A DNA stretch of 64,000 bases from Punica granatum (lineage: Eukaryota > Streptophyta > Magnoliopsida > Myrtales > Lythraceae), in NCBI RefSeq assembly GCF_007655135.1, contig NC_045130.1:11098001-11162000 (forward strand). Reading direction: 5' to 3'. The position numbers were made by a program, and so were the translations under genes. Numbering within the stretch: the first letter of the stretch is position 1; every line of letters starts with the position of its first letter. Shown here piece by piece: positions 48,445 to 61,045 of the stretch. The notes below the pieces were generated by a model. The model made no database searches. It was given only the letters and a program-made list of their open reading frames with translations, and was not told the origin of the DNA.

Positions 48445-51400
48445 CTAAGGTTGTTGCAGAAGGGAGGCTTGGATGATGGACGTCAGAGAAGGATGGATAT
48501 GGGCTCTTCTCAGTGACCAGGCTTCGTTCCTTCCTTTGTCATATTCCTCCCCGAGTGGCCACCTTGGCCTTAGATCATACTGATTCAATTTGTACAAGAA
48601 ACAACAGTTATGATACCAGAGACACACCAAAGCTAAAAGACAGCTGACAAATTAAAACATTGTTCAGTTGCATAGGTAAGAATTTTGCAGCACCAGATTA
48701 AGCATTCCTTATCTGTCAGAGCATCATCAGCCACTGTAGATCTAGATATAGGTAGCTTTGTACAATCTAATTGTAAAAACTTTTTCCCTTCATATTTACA
48801 ATTATATGAAACACAACCTGATGATATTCTTAAGCATTAAATGTTCAGATAAAACAGGATAGTGAACATCTCATCCTACAATAAACTATGAGATGTTGTA
48901 GGTGAGCTCCTAGACAAAAGAACAGCCATAACTCTGTGAAAACTGTGTTTTGCTAGATGGCTCTGATTTTCAGTTTTTTATCCTTTCACAAATATTCCAT
49001 TAGCATATTACACAATGAGAGGAAAAAAGCATATATTGTAAACAAATGACGATGATAAAGTTTCGCAGTTCGAGACAAACCACGACATCTTCAGGTTCAT
49101 CAGCAGGTGGTGGGGGATCAAAACTACCCTTGCGGAAGTGCTCAATTCCAGTCCATGCTACCACAACTCCTACTCATGAAATCAATGCATTAGTTTTCCT
49201 TGTCCTTCATTTATTAATGCTTGTAATGTGTTACTAAACCTATGACAACCAAAAGAAAAGAAGGATTCTCGGATGAGTTGACTTCTGGAAAACCCTATAG
49301 GATGCCAGCCAGAGCTTCCTATAGGATGCCACTTTGAAGAAAACCCTGCTTAAACTATGAAACTTGGTTTGCTAATACTTTAGTAGTTAAACATGTACCA
49401 TCCTATTAAGTGGCATGCTTCACAAGAGCTAATTATTGCAGAACTCAAATAAGAATTGCTCGAAAAAATGAATGGTTCTTGCAGTAGAAGCACTTTTGAG
49501 AAGTGAACTGTCTGTGTTATCAATATGAAGAAACTTCTGTGAGATGATAAACTCCAGGTAAATTACTCTGCCACTGGCAACATTAAGAATAAGCAAACTA
49601 AATAGAGGAAATGAAAAGGCCCAAATACTGAGTCTTAATCCTATACCAATATGCTCTGAAGAAGTCATAAGCGTCTCTAATACATAGAAAGCTCCTTTCC
49701 GTTTCTTCCTTTGTTTTCAGTAACATGCAAGATAACATTGCAAATTCTCAGACAATCAACTATAAGGAAGAACAAATTATAAATGCTTACCAAAAATAAG
49801 CTGGGCCATGAATGGAAATTCTAACTCGTTTGACTAGCCTACAATAAGAAGGGGAATTCATACAGTTCAATCACTGTCGAGCATTTCTTATTAAAGATAA
49901 ATAATATCAGACATCCGAGTGCACGAGGAAATGATGTCTCGTGTATCTGTATTGCTGAAAAATAAAGCTCTAACTTGTGTCCAAAACCTGTCATGCCTAA
50001 GCTATTATAAGATCGCCTGTTTCCTACCTCACCTTGCTACTAAAGCATGGGCCTCCATTTGATGCACACCAACTATTGGCTTCGTGAAGCGACCGGCAAT
50101 GTTCCGAGCTTTTTGAACACCAACTGCATTACATTAAAAGAATCATATCATCCTGCATTATAGTATCATGTATGATGCCAAAATAAGGGTTACTAACCTA
50201 ACTCACCCAAAGAAAGCAAGCATGCACAATTCTATCCACTTTCTTTTCCAAATATTCTATTTATTGGTTAAGCCAATGCAAAACCTCAATCTTCAACCTG
50301 CTATGCTAATAGAGCATATGTCTCAGACAAGAATCAATCACTTCTAATTTGGTCGTGCATCTGAGCAATCTAAAATATAGATCTATTAAAAACCACATCA
50401 CAACCCCACAAACACAATATAAAGGGACAAAACTCTAGTTAAAAGGGATTGGTAAGCTTACTGTAAGATTCCAGTAAAATGGTAACTACAGAGTAAGCCA
50501 ACCCATCGGACAAAATGAGCTGGTAGAAGGCTCTACTTGCCTCCGTCCCCATAATGAGAAAGCAAACTTTGAGTATGAATTATTTCAAACATGTAAAAGC
50601 GAAAGTCTAAGAGACACATCAGATTGATATCTTGACTCTTGGTAAGAGGAAAAACATAAAGAAACTACCATGTCAAAAAAATATATGTGTGTGTGTGTGT
50701 GTAATTACCACGAAGACATAGGCTTAAACCAGGACCAATGGACAAAGCAACAGCAGATAGATCTGTCCCAGTTATTTTAGCCTTATCAAGAGCATCCTGC
50801 ACAACCTGTATCTAACAAGCAGAAAGGTATGCTCTTTTCAAATAACGTAGAATCTGAATATGCTATGTAACATCATTTAAAGGCCATTAAGAAGTCATGG
50901 AGACTTCTCAGGATAAGTACAGTGTGTTGAGAAATAGAAAAAGTAGCAGGCCCTAAACAAGAGATTCGATAGGTTGACAAGCTATTTGAAAATGCAATGG
51001 ATGTGACAGGGAAAGGTCTCACTTTATCAATTGTTTTTGCATGAGCTTCTTCCGCCATTTTAGGAGCGACACCTCCATATTGAGCACGCAAATCTGCCTT
51101 GACGTTGGAAACAACAAAATTTGAGCTAACTAACTGGTTGCAATATAAGTGAAAGAATAAAACCATCCATCAACTACAAGCAGATAAAACCCAAACCAAT
51201 TCTAAAAGAGCTCTCAGAATTCATAACAAAATGATCCAACAGAAAGCAGACTAGAGTAGAAAACTCTCAAAATTTCTCAGTAATAAGCTTCAACTATTCT
51301 TTTTTTTCTTCTTGTTTCTTTTTTTCAGATAACAAGGGTATCTGGGTTTTGTTCCACTAAATCCCACAGCCCACATTCTCTTTCATGGCTTCACAGTGAC

Positions 51401-52104
51401 TCACACTTGATCTTTACCAAGGGAGTGACGCAGTCTGATGGCCCCGCCAACCCATTACCCACTGGGCTGAAGCTTGGATATTTGGAAAGCAACATACACT
51501 CATTATAGCAAATGTCAACCTTAGTTAATTAATTTTGATTCTAAGTATGCCATAGCGATCTCAAGATCGTGCAGAGGATGCAAAACGACAATGGACAAGC
51601 GTACTTGCTGGTAAATAATAACCGCAGAGGAATTTTAACAAACAGATGAGCTGCATAAATAGAACATGAGAGGAACTTTTCCAAGATCACTACCTGGGAA
51701 GACGCAACATGGCTCAGAATCTCCCCGTTGCCTCTCACCTGAAACACAAACAAAGGCTAACACTTGACCCAACAAACTGAAATTGTAAGAGAACGGCAGA
51801 AGCCGAAAAGAAAACCGGAGCTCACGACAGCAGCAGCCGTGTCATCGCAGCTCGTCTCGATGCCGAGAACAACCAAATCGCCCCCATAGGAGATTGCTCC
51901 GCAGTGCGACGGAGAAAGGGCAGGTTTCGAAACGGAAATGTGGATTGAGGAGGAACCGAGAGGCGGGCATGCTCACTGGAGCTGTCGGTTCGCCTTCTGC
52001 CTCAGCGAGTTGACGGACGTGAGAGCAAAGGGAAGCCATAGTTTTGGGAAGAGATTCAGGCGGGAGATTGTGGAGGAGAAAGAGAGAATAGTGGAAGACG
52101 CCAT
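48445..52104 (-). pseudogene. GCP1/OSGEPL1 (Kae1/TsaD/Qri7-type) pseudogene
   Basis: Exons on the - strand: 51826-52104, 51694-51738, 51023-51097, 50709-50805, 50033-50123, 49791-49838, then 49081-49169 and 48445-48579. They match the mitochondrial tRNA N6-threonylcarbamoyladenosine synthase: VVLGIETSCDDTAAAV, QYGGVAPKMAEEAH, SIGPGLSLCLR, FDPPPPADEPED, YDLRPRWPLGEEY. Defects: TGA at codon 44 (51973-51975) in the transit peptide; a 2-bp loss in exon 6 shifting frame before ELEFPFMA; metal-site HHMEAH changed to HQMEAH; and no sequence for about 240 middle residues between 49200 and 49790. Splice sites are otherwise kept, so decay is fairly recent. An intact copy should exist elsewhere in the genome. 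Confidence 0.9.
50685..50702. repeat. GT microsatellite in a pseudogene intron
   Basis: Short TA then GT dinucleotide run adjoining the exon 4 donor of the GCP1 pseudogene. Confidence 0.85.
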
Positions 52105-53589
52105 TGAAATGATAAAGCCGCGAGCTTGAAAACTTGAGAGCTCCGCGGGTGGGAAATAAAAATTACAGAGGACTGTCGCCCCAGAAGATATGGCTATTCT
52201 AAATTCGGTCCCCGAACTTTTATATTCTACCCAGATTAGTCCCTGGAAATATTTTCACTGGACAATGATGACTCTTAGCTTAACTGGCAAGACACCATTT
52301 TGGGCTTAAAGCTTAACAAGCAAGACACCATTTATGAGCAATGATTCACAAGTTCCTTTTTCTTCTTTGCAATGTCTCATGGGACGGTTTCATTTTGTCA
52401 TTTAACTTATTAGTTTGCCGTTTGATTTTTAGGTTTAACCTCTTTAACGTGGTCTAAGATTTTTTTTGGGATTTAACTTTGGTGCTTTCATTCCTAAGAT
52501 TTTATTGGCAACGAGCGGGAATTATTTCTAGTATACATTGAGAGGGAGGGATGGCGATGCCTCGTTGGAGACCACCTTCGCCCTGCACATGAGAAGTGGT
52601 TTACATGCGGGTAGTTTTGTTTGGGAACGATATGCTATATATACTCATAATCTATTGCAAACCCGTTAAAATATTAAATTAGTAAAATCTCCCTACACAT
52701 TTATTAGATTTACAAAATACCGTATTATAATTAAATTAGAGTTTAGGTCTCTTTTCTTCTTATTCTTCAGTTTAGCCCTTTTATTTTAATGAATTGTTCT
52801 AACTTATTAAGTGTGGTTCGAGATCGGTTCTTCTTTTATTGGACTCAGGAGTTTCAGCTTCACTTTTCTATTATTAGTGAAATTCGATGCGATGAAACTC
52901 TTTCATGAATAATGTTAATTTAGTTGGTATTTTTATTCATGAAACTCATGTGATCAAATATCCATTTTTTTGTTGATGCTATCTCAGATCTTTCTGTTTT
53001 GTAACGGTTGTTAACAGTTCATTAGCTGATAAATAACGAGTTCCTGATGGGAACCCATTAACAGGTTCATGAAGGGTTGGAGGCGCATCCTTTCTGAAGA
53101 CTTAGGGTTTGGAAAGAATCCAACCATTTTAAACTATGGCCATGAACAACCTTTGAGTATTCCTAGGGTGACAAAGTATAAGAATGAATTAAGCTATTTC
53201 TCCTTGTCGGATAAAACGTTTCCCAAATGAAAGAATGAGACCAAAGGGCAAAACCAACAATGGCAATTTGAATTATGAGGTCTTTTTTTCCTACTGCTGA
53301 TCCAGTGATTGTTCACTCATAAGGGAGCAAAGACAAGGCAATAATTGAGCTTCTTAAATGTTGAATCTGCATAATTTATATCACGCGAATCATGGTCAAA
53401 TTTGGACAGTTCCCATATTAAATAAAGCAAGCATAGTGACTGCCCATCTGGACTATGTTTCTTATTATTTGGTGATGTTATAGGGGTCACAATGCCCTCA
53501 CTTTATATTTCATAATTTATTTTAATGCAATCAGGCCTCAGTCCCCGCAATTCACCCAAAAAAAGCAAGCATAGCTAGTGTATATGATT
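52105..53589. other. Intergenic DNA upstream of the GCP1 pseudogene
   Basis: No gene is seen. 'ggtccccgaactttta' at 52208 and 'gcaagacacca' repeated at 52289 and 52320 suggest a MITE, but I could not define both ends. Confidence 0.45.
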
Positions 53590-53775
53590 TTTTTCTCAGT
53601 ATGTACCATGATATCCGGAAACTCATCTAATCCAATTCGAGCAAGGTCGGCCCACTCAAGAGGTAAAGCTCTTCCAGTATGAATTTTTTCCATTCACAAT
53701 ACTCGAATCTGAAATTTTATTTAAGTGAAACAAGCGTTGAACTGTTAGAACCAATCTATGATAGTATATTATCTT
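53590..53775 (-). mobile_element. SINE family A copy, reverse orientation
   Basis: On the - strand: 'ggttctaacagttcaacgct', 'cttaaataaaatttcagatt', 'gctttacctcttgagtgggc', 'ctcgaattggattagatgag' and 'tccggatatcatggtacata'. Same order as 42925-43103. Confidence 0.65.
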
Positions 53776-54234
53776 TGTTGGATACATAACATGGATTTCT
53801 TATGATCTGTACCCTACTTATAGCAACTTCTCTATTATTATCGCCCTCATTGCTGCTCATCTATATAATGACACTGATGGTATTCGTGATAGTTTTGTTG
53901 GATTACCATTTAGTACTCAATGGAGGAACGGATAGGATTTGTTTTAGGAGGTCTGGGATTTGGGGGATGCGAATGCAACTATATATTTTTCGAGATATGA
54001 GGTGAATATTAGTAATTTTATTATTGAATAATGAAGTATAATTTTTTATAGAATGTCAAAATTTTAGGGAGGACATTGCCTCCGAAGCCCCTCGGTCAAT
54101 TTCATCGTTCATGAGAAAGATGAATTATGATTGCTGCCAGTTCTGTTTTCGTGTAGATAATTATTACTACTGTCATTGTTCTAACTCGTCCTACGCATAG
54201 ATTTGCATTTTTCTTTTGCAAATCACAATAAAGG
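53776..54234. other. Intergenic DNA, nothing recognised
   Basis: The open frame at 53802-54005 has hydrophobic stretches but no known domain or gene context. Confidence 0.5.
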
Positions 54235-54385
54235 TCCAAAGAGGGTGTAAAGTAATGATACACACTCTCACCTATTGATCTAGAAATCGCAGGTTCAATA
54301 CTTAATGGGATTACAAATGTTCATTTATTGATTATTTAGAATTTATATTTCATTATATTTGATTTTAGGTCTTTAAAAAAAAACT
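54235..54385 (+). mobile_element. SINE-like repeat, family C
   Basis: Carries 'aaagagggtgtaaagtaatg', 'gcaggttcaatacttaatgg', 'gattac' and a 3' A-rich tail. It parallels 23950-24092. Confidence 0.6.
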
Positions 54386-56240
54386 CTCGGCTCCTCAATT
54401 GGGAATAGCATTCACTTCTTTATGTATTTTATTTAATCACGATTCATATAATCCAAAAAAATTCTACTTCGGAATGGAATGTGTTTCTTATACTTGATTC
54501 ATAGATGAACTTTTCCTACTATCTAAGGGCTTGAAATTACTGCAAGCACCTCGTGCTCAAAACAAAGGCGTTATCAAACGGAATTAGTTTCAAATAGTGG
54601 GCTGAGAATACCCGTAACGTGACTTAATAATTAGAGGGGAAAAAAGAATGAAAAGAAGCCATTTTGAGACTGCGACCACAACTTATCTCCAAAAAAAAAA
54701 AATGGCCTTTTTTTTTTCTTGGTCATAAGAAGATCATGATTTAGTGTAATGATGAAAAATAAAAAGAAGTAAAAGGATATATATACTAATGGTAAATGTT
54801 TTCAGAACCTTGTGATTTTGAGTAGACTGTTTATGCCACTATATAAAGATTCCTTCCTCCGAGGGTGAATTACTTCAATCTTGATCATATGAAAGCCTTG
54901 TACCAGTAAAAGGAAAAAAAGATGAAATTAGCCATGACCCCTTATAGAAAAGGTCGAAATATCCATATTGCATGTTATATACGAGTTGAGGTCCGCCATA
55001 AAAAAGCAACACGTGGCTAATAGTTGCACATGTTTCTTGGAATATTGGAGCCCAAATAAAATAAAATCGTCCAGGCCTCTTGCATCGCTTTCGCCTATAT
55101 TATGCATATGCAGTTGGACAGTGTCTGGAACTGAATATTTGTCTTATTAACTCGTTCAGGGTTCAAATCTCACCAACAAAAAAAAATATTATTTTACTTA
55201 CAAAACAATTATGTTTTCCCTCTCTTCGTACTGATAAACAAGATCAAATGACTTCCATCTAAGTGTAATTAACTTGATGCTATGTGTGTGTGTGTCGTGG
55301 TCCCGGCACGTTGTTGATTCCCGTTAGTCTATGCCCATCAGCCATCGGGACGATCCCCAGCCATGCAGTCATTTCTCATAAGCACGTCAACTACTGATGC
55401 ATGCACCAACCGACAGATTCAGTGCTCTTCTATGAGCTGATGGATATCAAATTGTTAGTATTCTCATTTCTGTAGCTATCAAATGTCTACACGTGAACAA
55501 AGTAGCATATTTTTTATCCACCGAAAAAAAAAAGATCACATATTATTTTTTCTCATTAATTTCATGATGATTCAACTCTTCAAAATGCATCTCAATCTGT
55601 AAATTGCAATGAACATTGCGCCTCAAACACGATATATCCCCAACAATGTGTTGAAAATCGAGTACATTCTCCTCGCCTGCATCTCGTCTTTCTGGACAGA
55701 ATAATATTTTTTTTCTTTTTTCTTTTTTTGGCGTAAAATAACTTTTATATGTTCTCTGGGGATTAGATATATAACAACAAAATCGAGCTGGAATTGGATG
55801 AGAAATAATTGAGGAATGGGGGAGGGAGGGTGAAGCATTAAATAAGCCTTTTTATATCATTTCTGCTCAAGCTCTCGTCTCAAGTAAAAGCGGGTAGTTC
55901 CGTACACGAGAGTCAACGTCCGTGTCAGCCTTTTCCCCACCAACAACGATGGACCCGGTCTCTGTACAACCAGCCCTCCCACCCCCCACATGCCTTGCTC
56001 GCGCTCTCCATCTGACACGTGGCGCCCACCAGGGGTATTCCCGTAATAATAATAATATTATATATATATTATCCTTTCCCAGCCGCGAGGAGAATAATGA
56101 ATTGAATTGTATGGGGATATTGGCCTTTGGTTGCTGGACGATAGGATGCATCGTACGACGCCGGAGATACGATGCGCTACGACCATCTGATATTCTGTCT
56201 TTTTACTGGATTTGGGCATTTACCCCTGATCTTACCCACA
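54386..56240. other. Intergenic DNA, GC-richer near 55900-56200
   Basis: 55900-56030 is GC-richer and contains 'gacacgtggcg', an ABRE/G-box-like word, but no gene follows it. The short frames here are not convincing. Confidence 0.45.
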
Positions 56241-56241
56241 C

Positions 56242-56242
<1 letters not shown>

Positions 56243-56272
<30 letters not shown>
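56243..56272. repeat. Uninterrupted run of 30 C
   Basis: Thirty consecutive C between 'cttacccacaca' and 'aacccag'. Could form G-quadruplex or i-motif structure, or partly reflect assembly of a homopolymer. Confidence 0.95.
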
Positions 56273-56274
<2 letters not shown>

Positions 56275-56799
56275 CCCAGAAATTTTTACTGTCTGAAGCC
56301 CGATCGAGTATCTTTTCCCTTTTCCTCCCACCCCAGCGATGATGCTCGTGTCCGTGAAATTCCATAAATTCCTGGTTCTTGCCATGTTCTTTTTCTTAGT
56401 CCATGAACTTGGTCACGGTATATTTGTAACACCACGATGTATGATGGTATGAGACTATATCACGCTCGGGGAATATTCTTGCTAACTGTCTACATTTCTT
56501 GGTTTTCTATTCACCTGTTTCTTCCTCCATCCAAGGGATGAACTCTCATATATGTAGGTAGTAATCCGAAAGCCAAGCACGAGTGACTTGATCTTATTTA
56601 AGGGATGAACTCTTATATATGTAGGAAGTAATAATCTTTGATTGTGAGAGTTTTACTTCTTATAGTGAACCGACTGTGCTCGAATCAGATTAATCGCAAC
56701 ATGTTAGATACTCACAAAATATATATAAATATATATATATATATATGCATATATGCACTCTCCTCCTTGAAATTTTATTTAAGAGTAAACTATCATGTT
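56273..56799. other. Intergenic DNA with a short SINE A fragment
   Basis: About 56640-56720 resembles the 3' half of SINE family A ('gagagttttacttcttatag', 'ctcgaatcagattaatcgca'). A TA-rich microsatellite lies at 56720-56750. Confidence 0.45.
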
Positions 56800-56925
56800 G
56801 ATAACCAAATGAGATGTAGAGAAGTGGGACACACCTTCACTTGATAAGTAAGAGGCTTTGAGTTCCATATTCATTGTACTAGGCTCTTGAGGCCTCACTT
56901 GTAACCAAAAAAATTATCATTTTGG
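56800..56925 (+). mobile_element. SINE-like repeat, family C
   Basis: Contains 'gtagagaagtgggacacacc', 'gaggctttgagttccatatt', 'cattgtactaggctcttgag' and 'cttgtaaccaaaaaaa', the family C order. Confidence 0.55.
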
Positions 56926-58091
56926 TCCCTAATATTTGACCCAACCATCAGCTTTATCCCCAAAGTTTCAGAGCCATCAAGTTTGTCCCTAGAAATTGAT
57001 TTCGTCTATCAACTTACTCCCTCCATCCACTTGCTATTATATAAGCTTAACGGTGTTAAAAACGAGATCATAAAAAAATAAAAGAAAATGAAAAAAATAA
57101 AAATATGGTAACTGTGTGTCTATCTTGGGGGGTTGTCCTATTGAAAGGGCTCCCGTCGCCGGCCAACTTCCCATCCGGTGAGGTCGTCAAAGCCAAGAGG
57201 AAACTTCTGCGATCTCATTGAATGGAAAAGGCGACCCAAGACAATCCCTTTCTCTCTCTTCGAATAGAAAAATAGAGAGAGAGTGGGGGTTGTTCTGTGA
57301 TAGGCCCCCCTCACGACGACGTTGCTGGGGTAGGTGGCCTGCGAGGGGGGTCCCACCATAGAATAGCCCTCAACTCTCTTTATTCGAGACATGATCCAAC
57401 TCGAAAACCTTACGCAAGCTGAACAAGCAAAGGGAGTGGGTTAAACATTTAATTTATTTCGCATTTTTTAACAACTAAACTCTCCACATTTACATTCGTA
57501 ACTACTCTTTTAATAATGATAAAACTTGATTAGAATGAAAAAAAAAAAATATATATATATATATATGACCAGAAAAGAAAAACAACTTTTTTATCGGTAA
57601 TGGGGGACAAAAGTAATGGCGACATTGCCGCCTCTCGCTACGCAATGATCGAACTCTCGCATTTAACCGAAAACATATCAGATGAACTGAAAAATAACAC
57701 AAGCACTAACCATGTCAACGTAGTACCACCAAAGACCTAATATTGTTAACATAAGTCAATTTCTCTAAGTCCAAGCAAAAAAACCCTTCTCGCAAATATT
57801 TTGACGTAAATGCATAAATGGGATTTTGAGACTTGATTATCAAACCACTTGGCAAGTAAGTTTGAAAACAAAAGAAAAGAAAAGAAAAGAAAAGCAACTT
57901 GGCGTCACATAATATGGTGAGAAACATGAAAGGGGAGGAAAAAAAAAGATGCATGGGATAAAAAAGTAAAATTAATGTAATACTTTTTTATTATTTTAAT
58001 TGAGTTGTAATAAAATCAGTTCACAAAATATGTGGGGCAAAAAAAGTAAAAGATTGAAAGATAAAGGTATAGCAAATTAAATCTCCACCAA
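56926..58091. other. Repeat-rich intergenic DNA, no gene
   Basis: 56926-57450 has 'cattttggtccctaa' and a GC-rich purine core, typical of long-TIR MITEs, but ends were not matched. A TA run lies at 57550-57567 and AAAAG repeats at 57870-57893. Confidence 0.45.
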
Positions 58092-58580
58092 TATTTAAAT
58101 TTTATATAAAAAGAAAATCTTCTTAATACCAATCCACTGCAAATTTATGCGAAATTACGAAAGCCTCCTCGGAAACTCAAATACCAGTTTTCATTGTTTT
58201 GATGCAAAATATTGTAATGCACATTCTGTAATGAGTGTATAAATGAAATTTTTTAAAAAAGTTTATTGAAAATACTAATAATTGAATGCAAAAGTGGATA
58301 GTTGGCACAAGTGGCATGATAATAAGGGAATGTACTCTATATTTAAGTTTTATACAAGAAAAAAAATCTTCCTTGTACCAATCCAGCGCAAAAAAATTGT
58401 GCATAACAGCGAAGGCCTCCTGTGAAACCCAAAATGTTTTCATTGTGATGATGCAATTTATTGTAATTAATGCACATGATCTAATAAGGGTATAAATGAA
58501 AATTTCAAGAATTTATTGAAAATACTATTAATTGAACGCAAAAATGGATAGTTGGGACAGGTGGCATCATAATAATAATG
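58092..58580. repeat. Tandem duplication of about 248 bp
   Basis: 58092-58339 and 58340-58580 are diverged direct copies. Shared words include 'ataccaatcc'/'gtaccaatcc', 'cgaaggcctcctg'-like, 'gtataaatgaaa', 'tttattgaaaatact' and 'tggatagttgg'. Non-coding. Confidence 0.8.
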
Positions 58581-59210
58581 CCACACACAGTTGTACTCTA
58601 GATTCTAGATAGATAAAAGATAGAACCGACCCGAAAAGTCGATGTTCACCTATGAAAAGAGAACCCACACACATATTAATCCTGTTGACTTTAATTATTC
58701 AATCACACTAATAGTGTCCAATTAACGATTAATTAAACATTTCAAATTCAGTAATTGATAAAAAATAATGGGCAGTAAACACCCTAATTTGAGCCCACCT
58801 CGGAAGGGTTATCAAACCGTAAAAGCGAGCAACACACCCTCAAAATTATAGGAAGAGAAATAATAACTTGTCTGTGAAATAACGTTTTCTTAATTCAATG
58901 ATTCATCAAATTAGGAGCTTCGAACTTTAACGTGTGGAGAGCTTCAACTGAAAAATCAGGATGTAGGGTCGTCGAACTTCCTCACAAACAGATTCGGAGC
59001 GCAACAAAGATTGTTATTGTGTGGATACAGCAACTAATATATAATGCTATTAAGAGGTCGTCATTCGTCACCACTTCTGATCTCTGAAGCACTGGAAAGA
59101 GAAGAGCGAGAGAATAAAGTAGAGATGCTAGCTTTCCTACGAAATGTGGTTTTTTTGGTGTTCTAGAAAATTGGAAGTTAACTATTGGGAGTAGAACTTT
59201 TATTCCTAAC
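58581..59210. other. Intergenic DNA, nothing recognised
   Basis: No coding similarity. The long - strand frame that spans 58982-59380 includes the tandem repeat next to it and has no known domain. Confidence 0.5.
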
Positions 59211-59372
59211 AACTTGGGGAGGGAAATTTTATATTTGCAAGTATAGGAACTAGCAGTAAACATGATGGCAAAAATTTGGAGACTTGACTGCGACAATTTG
59301 GGGAGGGATATTTTATATTTGAAAGAATAGGAACTAGTAGCAAACAAGATGGTAAAAATTTGGAGACTGACT
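59211..59372. repeat. 84-bp tandem duplication
   Basis: Units 59211-59294 and 59295-59372 share 'ttggggaggg', 'attttatattt', 'aggaacta' and 'aaaatttggagact'. It makes a frame on the - strand look internally repeated, but I do not regard that frame as a gene. Confidence 0.8.
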
Positions 59373-60479
59373 GCTGACATGATCTGTTCCTAGAAATTAA
59401 AGTTTTTTTTTTCCTGTCTCACTTAATATTTGGAAATTTAATTGACCCTTGGTTGATTAAATTTTGAGTTAGGTCGATCCACCAACAAGTAAAATTCTAT
59501 TAATCGTAAATTTTTACTATTTACAATATTCCAACACGAAATCTTACTTAATTAAAAAGAATGAATGTTGAATCCACGGAGTCAGGAATATTTTTAAAGG
59601 GGGCAAAATAGTTGATAGACATATTACTCCAAGAAATTCCCAAGCAACAAATTAGTTAGAAATCCATCGAAAAATGTTAGTTTTTAACGGATTGTCATGG
59701 AGAAGTTTCCTCAAAAAAACTTTCGTCAAAATTTTTCCCACGGAGTCATAAGGGAATTGTCTCTCAAAAATTCATATTATTGTTACCTTTTATTTACTCT
59801 TTAAAATTTTCAACAAAATCCCCCTCAAAAAAAAAGAAAAAATAAGATAAAGTAATTTTATCTTTTAAATGAATAATCGTTAGCATTATAAAGCCAGAGG
59901 AAAAAAATAGAAAAAGGAAAAGGGAGACGCTCATGGAATTTATTGTAGGATAATCTTGAACTATTCTAATGTACCTAAAATAGCGGGAATAATCACTCTT
60001 CTCCTTTTACCTACACGAAAAGGAAAGAGCTCCCAAATTTCCCAAAAATAATAGGATGGAAAGAGAATAATATGTGGATAGTTATATATATTGAGGGCTA
60101 AAATTAGAAAAGTTTTCAAATATAAGCAGGGGAGGGAGGTCATTTCTTGATGGTTGTACGGCACTAGTAACAAATGCATCAATTACAAGTAGAATTATGA
60201 TTTTTGTCAAAGATCTTGGGTACCCAGATTGATAAATGTATTTTACTTATTATCATATACAGAAAACACAATATGAAATGCTACCTCGTGCATTCGGAGA
60301 AATCCATATATGATAGTGATTCATTTCTATATGTGAAATTTTCTCTGTCTCCTCTCCTCCGGTTCCTTTATCCTCGCTACGCGACTCCATTGTAACACTA
60401 AAATATAAAATCATAAGCTGTAATTGGTGCAAATTTTATGCTAATTATAAATAAGTACCATGTATGGAGGGTAAATTGC
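59373..60479. other. Intergenic DNA, nothing recognised
   Basis: AT-rich, without coding similarity. Confidence 0.5.
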
Positions 60480-61045
60480 ACCGGTGGTCCAAAATGTTTT
60501 ATAAATGTTTCATTATGGTCCAAAATTTTTTTTTTGCTACATGATAGTACAAAATGTTTCAAAGTTGTTTCATGATGGTATAAATCGTCAACTCGAGCTT
60601 GACGTCGTCAAGCCGACGCTGACGTGGTTACTACGTGTCACCTCCTTGCTGACATAAAATTTAAATTTAAAATTTAAAATAATTTTAATATTAAATTTTT
60701 AAAAAAATTAAAATTTTTAAATTTTTTTTAAAGATTTCAAAATTTTAAAATAATTTTTTTTATTTTTTTCTAAATTTTTACTCTTTTTTGTGTTTGTTTT
60801 TTTTGGACTTTTTAAAATTTTATTTTCTCTTAAATAACGTGACGCACTATAATTGGTTTCACGTAACAAAAGTGACACATAGGACACATCACGTCAGCAA
60901 AATGTTAACGGCGTTAGGGCCAATTGACAGTTTGTACCATCATGAAACAACTTTGAAACATTTTGTACCATCATGTAGCGAAAAAAACTTTTTGGACCAT
61001 AATGAAACATTTATAAAATATTTTATACCATTAGTGCAATTTACC
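60480..61045. mobile_element. Long-TIR MITE, Mutator-like layout
   Basis: The termini are inverted repeats of about 115 bp. Left end 'ggtaaattgcacc', right end inverted 'ggtaaattgcact'; inside, both carry 'ataaatgtttcattatggtc', 'gctacatgat' and 'caaagttgtttcatgatggt'. The core is A/T-rich without coding capacity. Target duplication is unclear: the flanks share 'tgtatg' but not a full 9-bp repeat. Confidence 0.85.

Noticed and set aside
51842..52039. 65-residue - strand frame at the 5' end of the GCP1 pseudogene
   Set aside because: It runs in another frame over exon 1; the GCP1 frame is the one starting at 52104 and leading into LVVLGIETSC.
58982..59380. 132-residue - strand frame with an internal repeat
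   Set aside because: The repeat comes from an 84-bp DNA tandem duplication, and the flanking residues match nothing I know.
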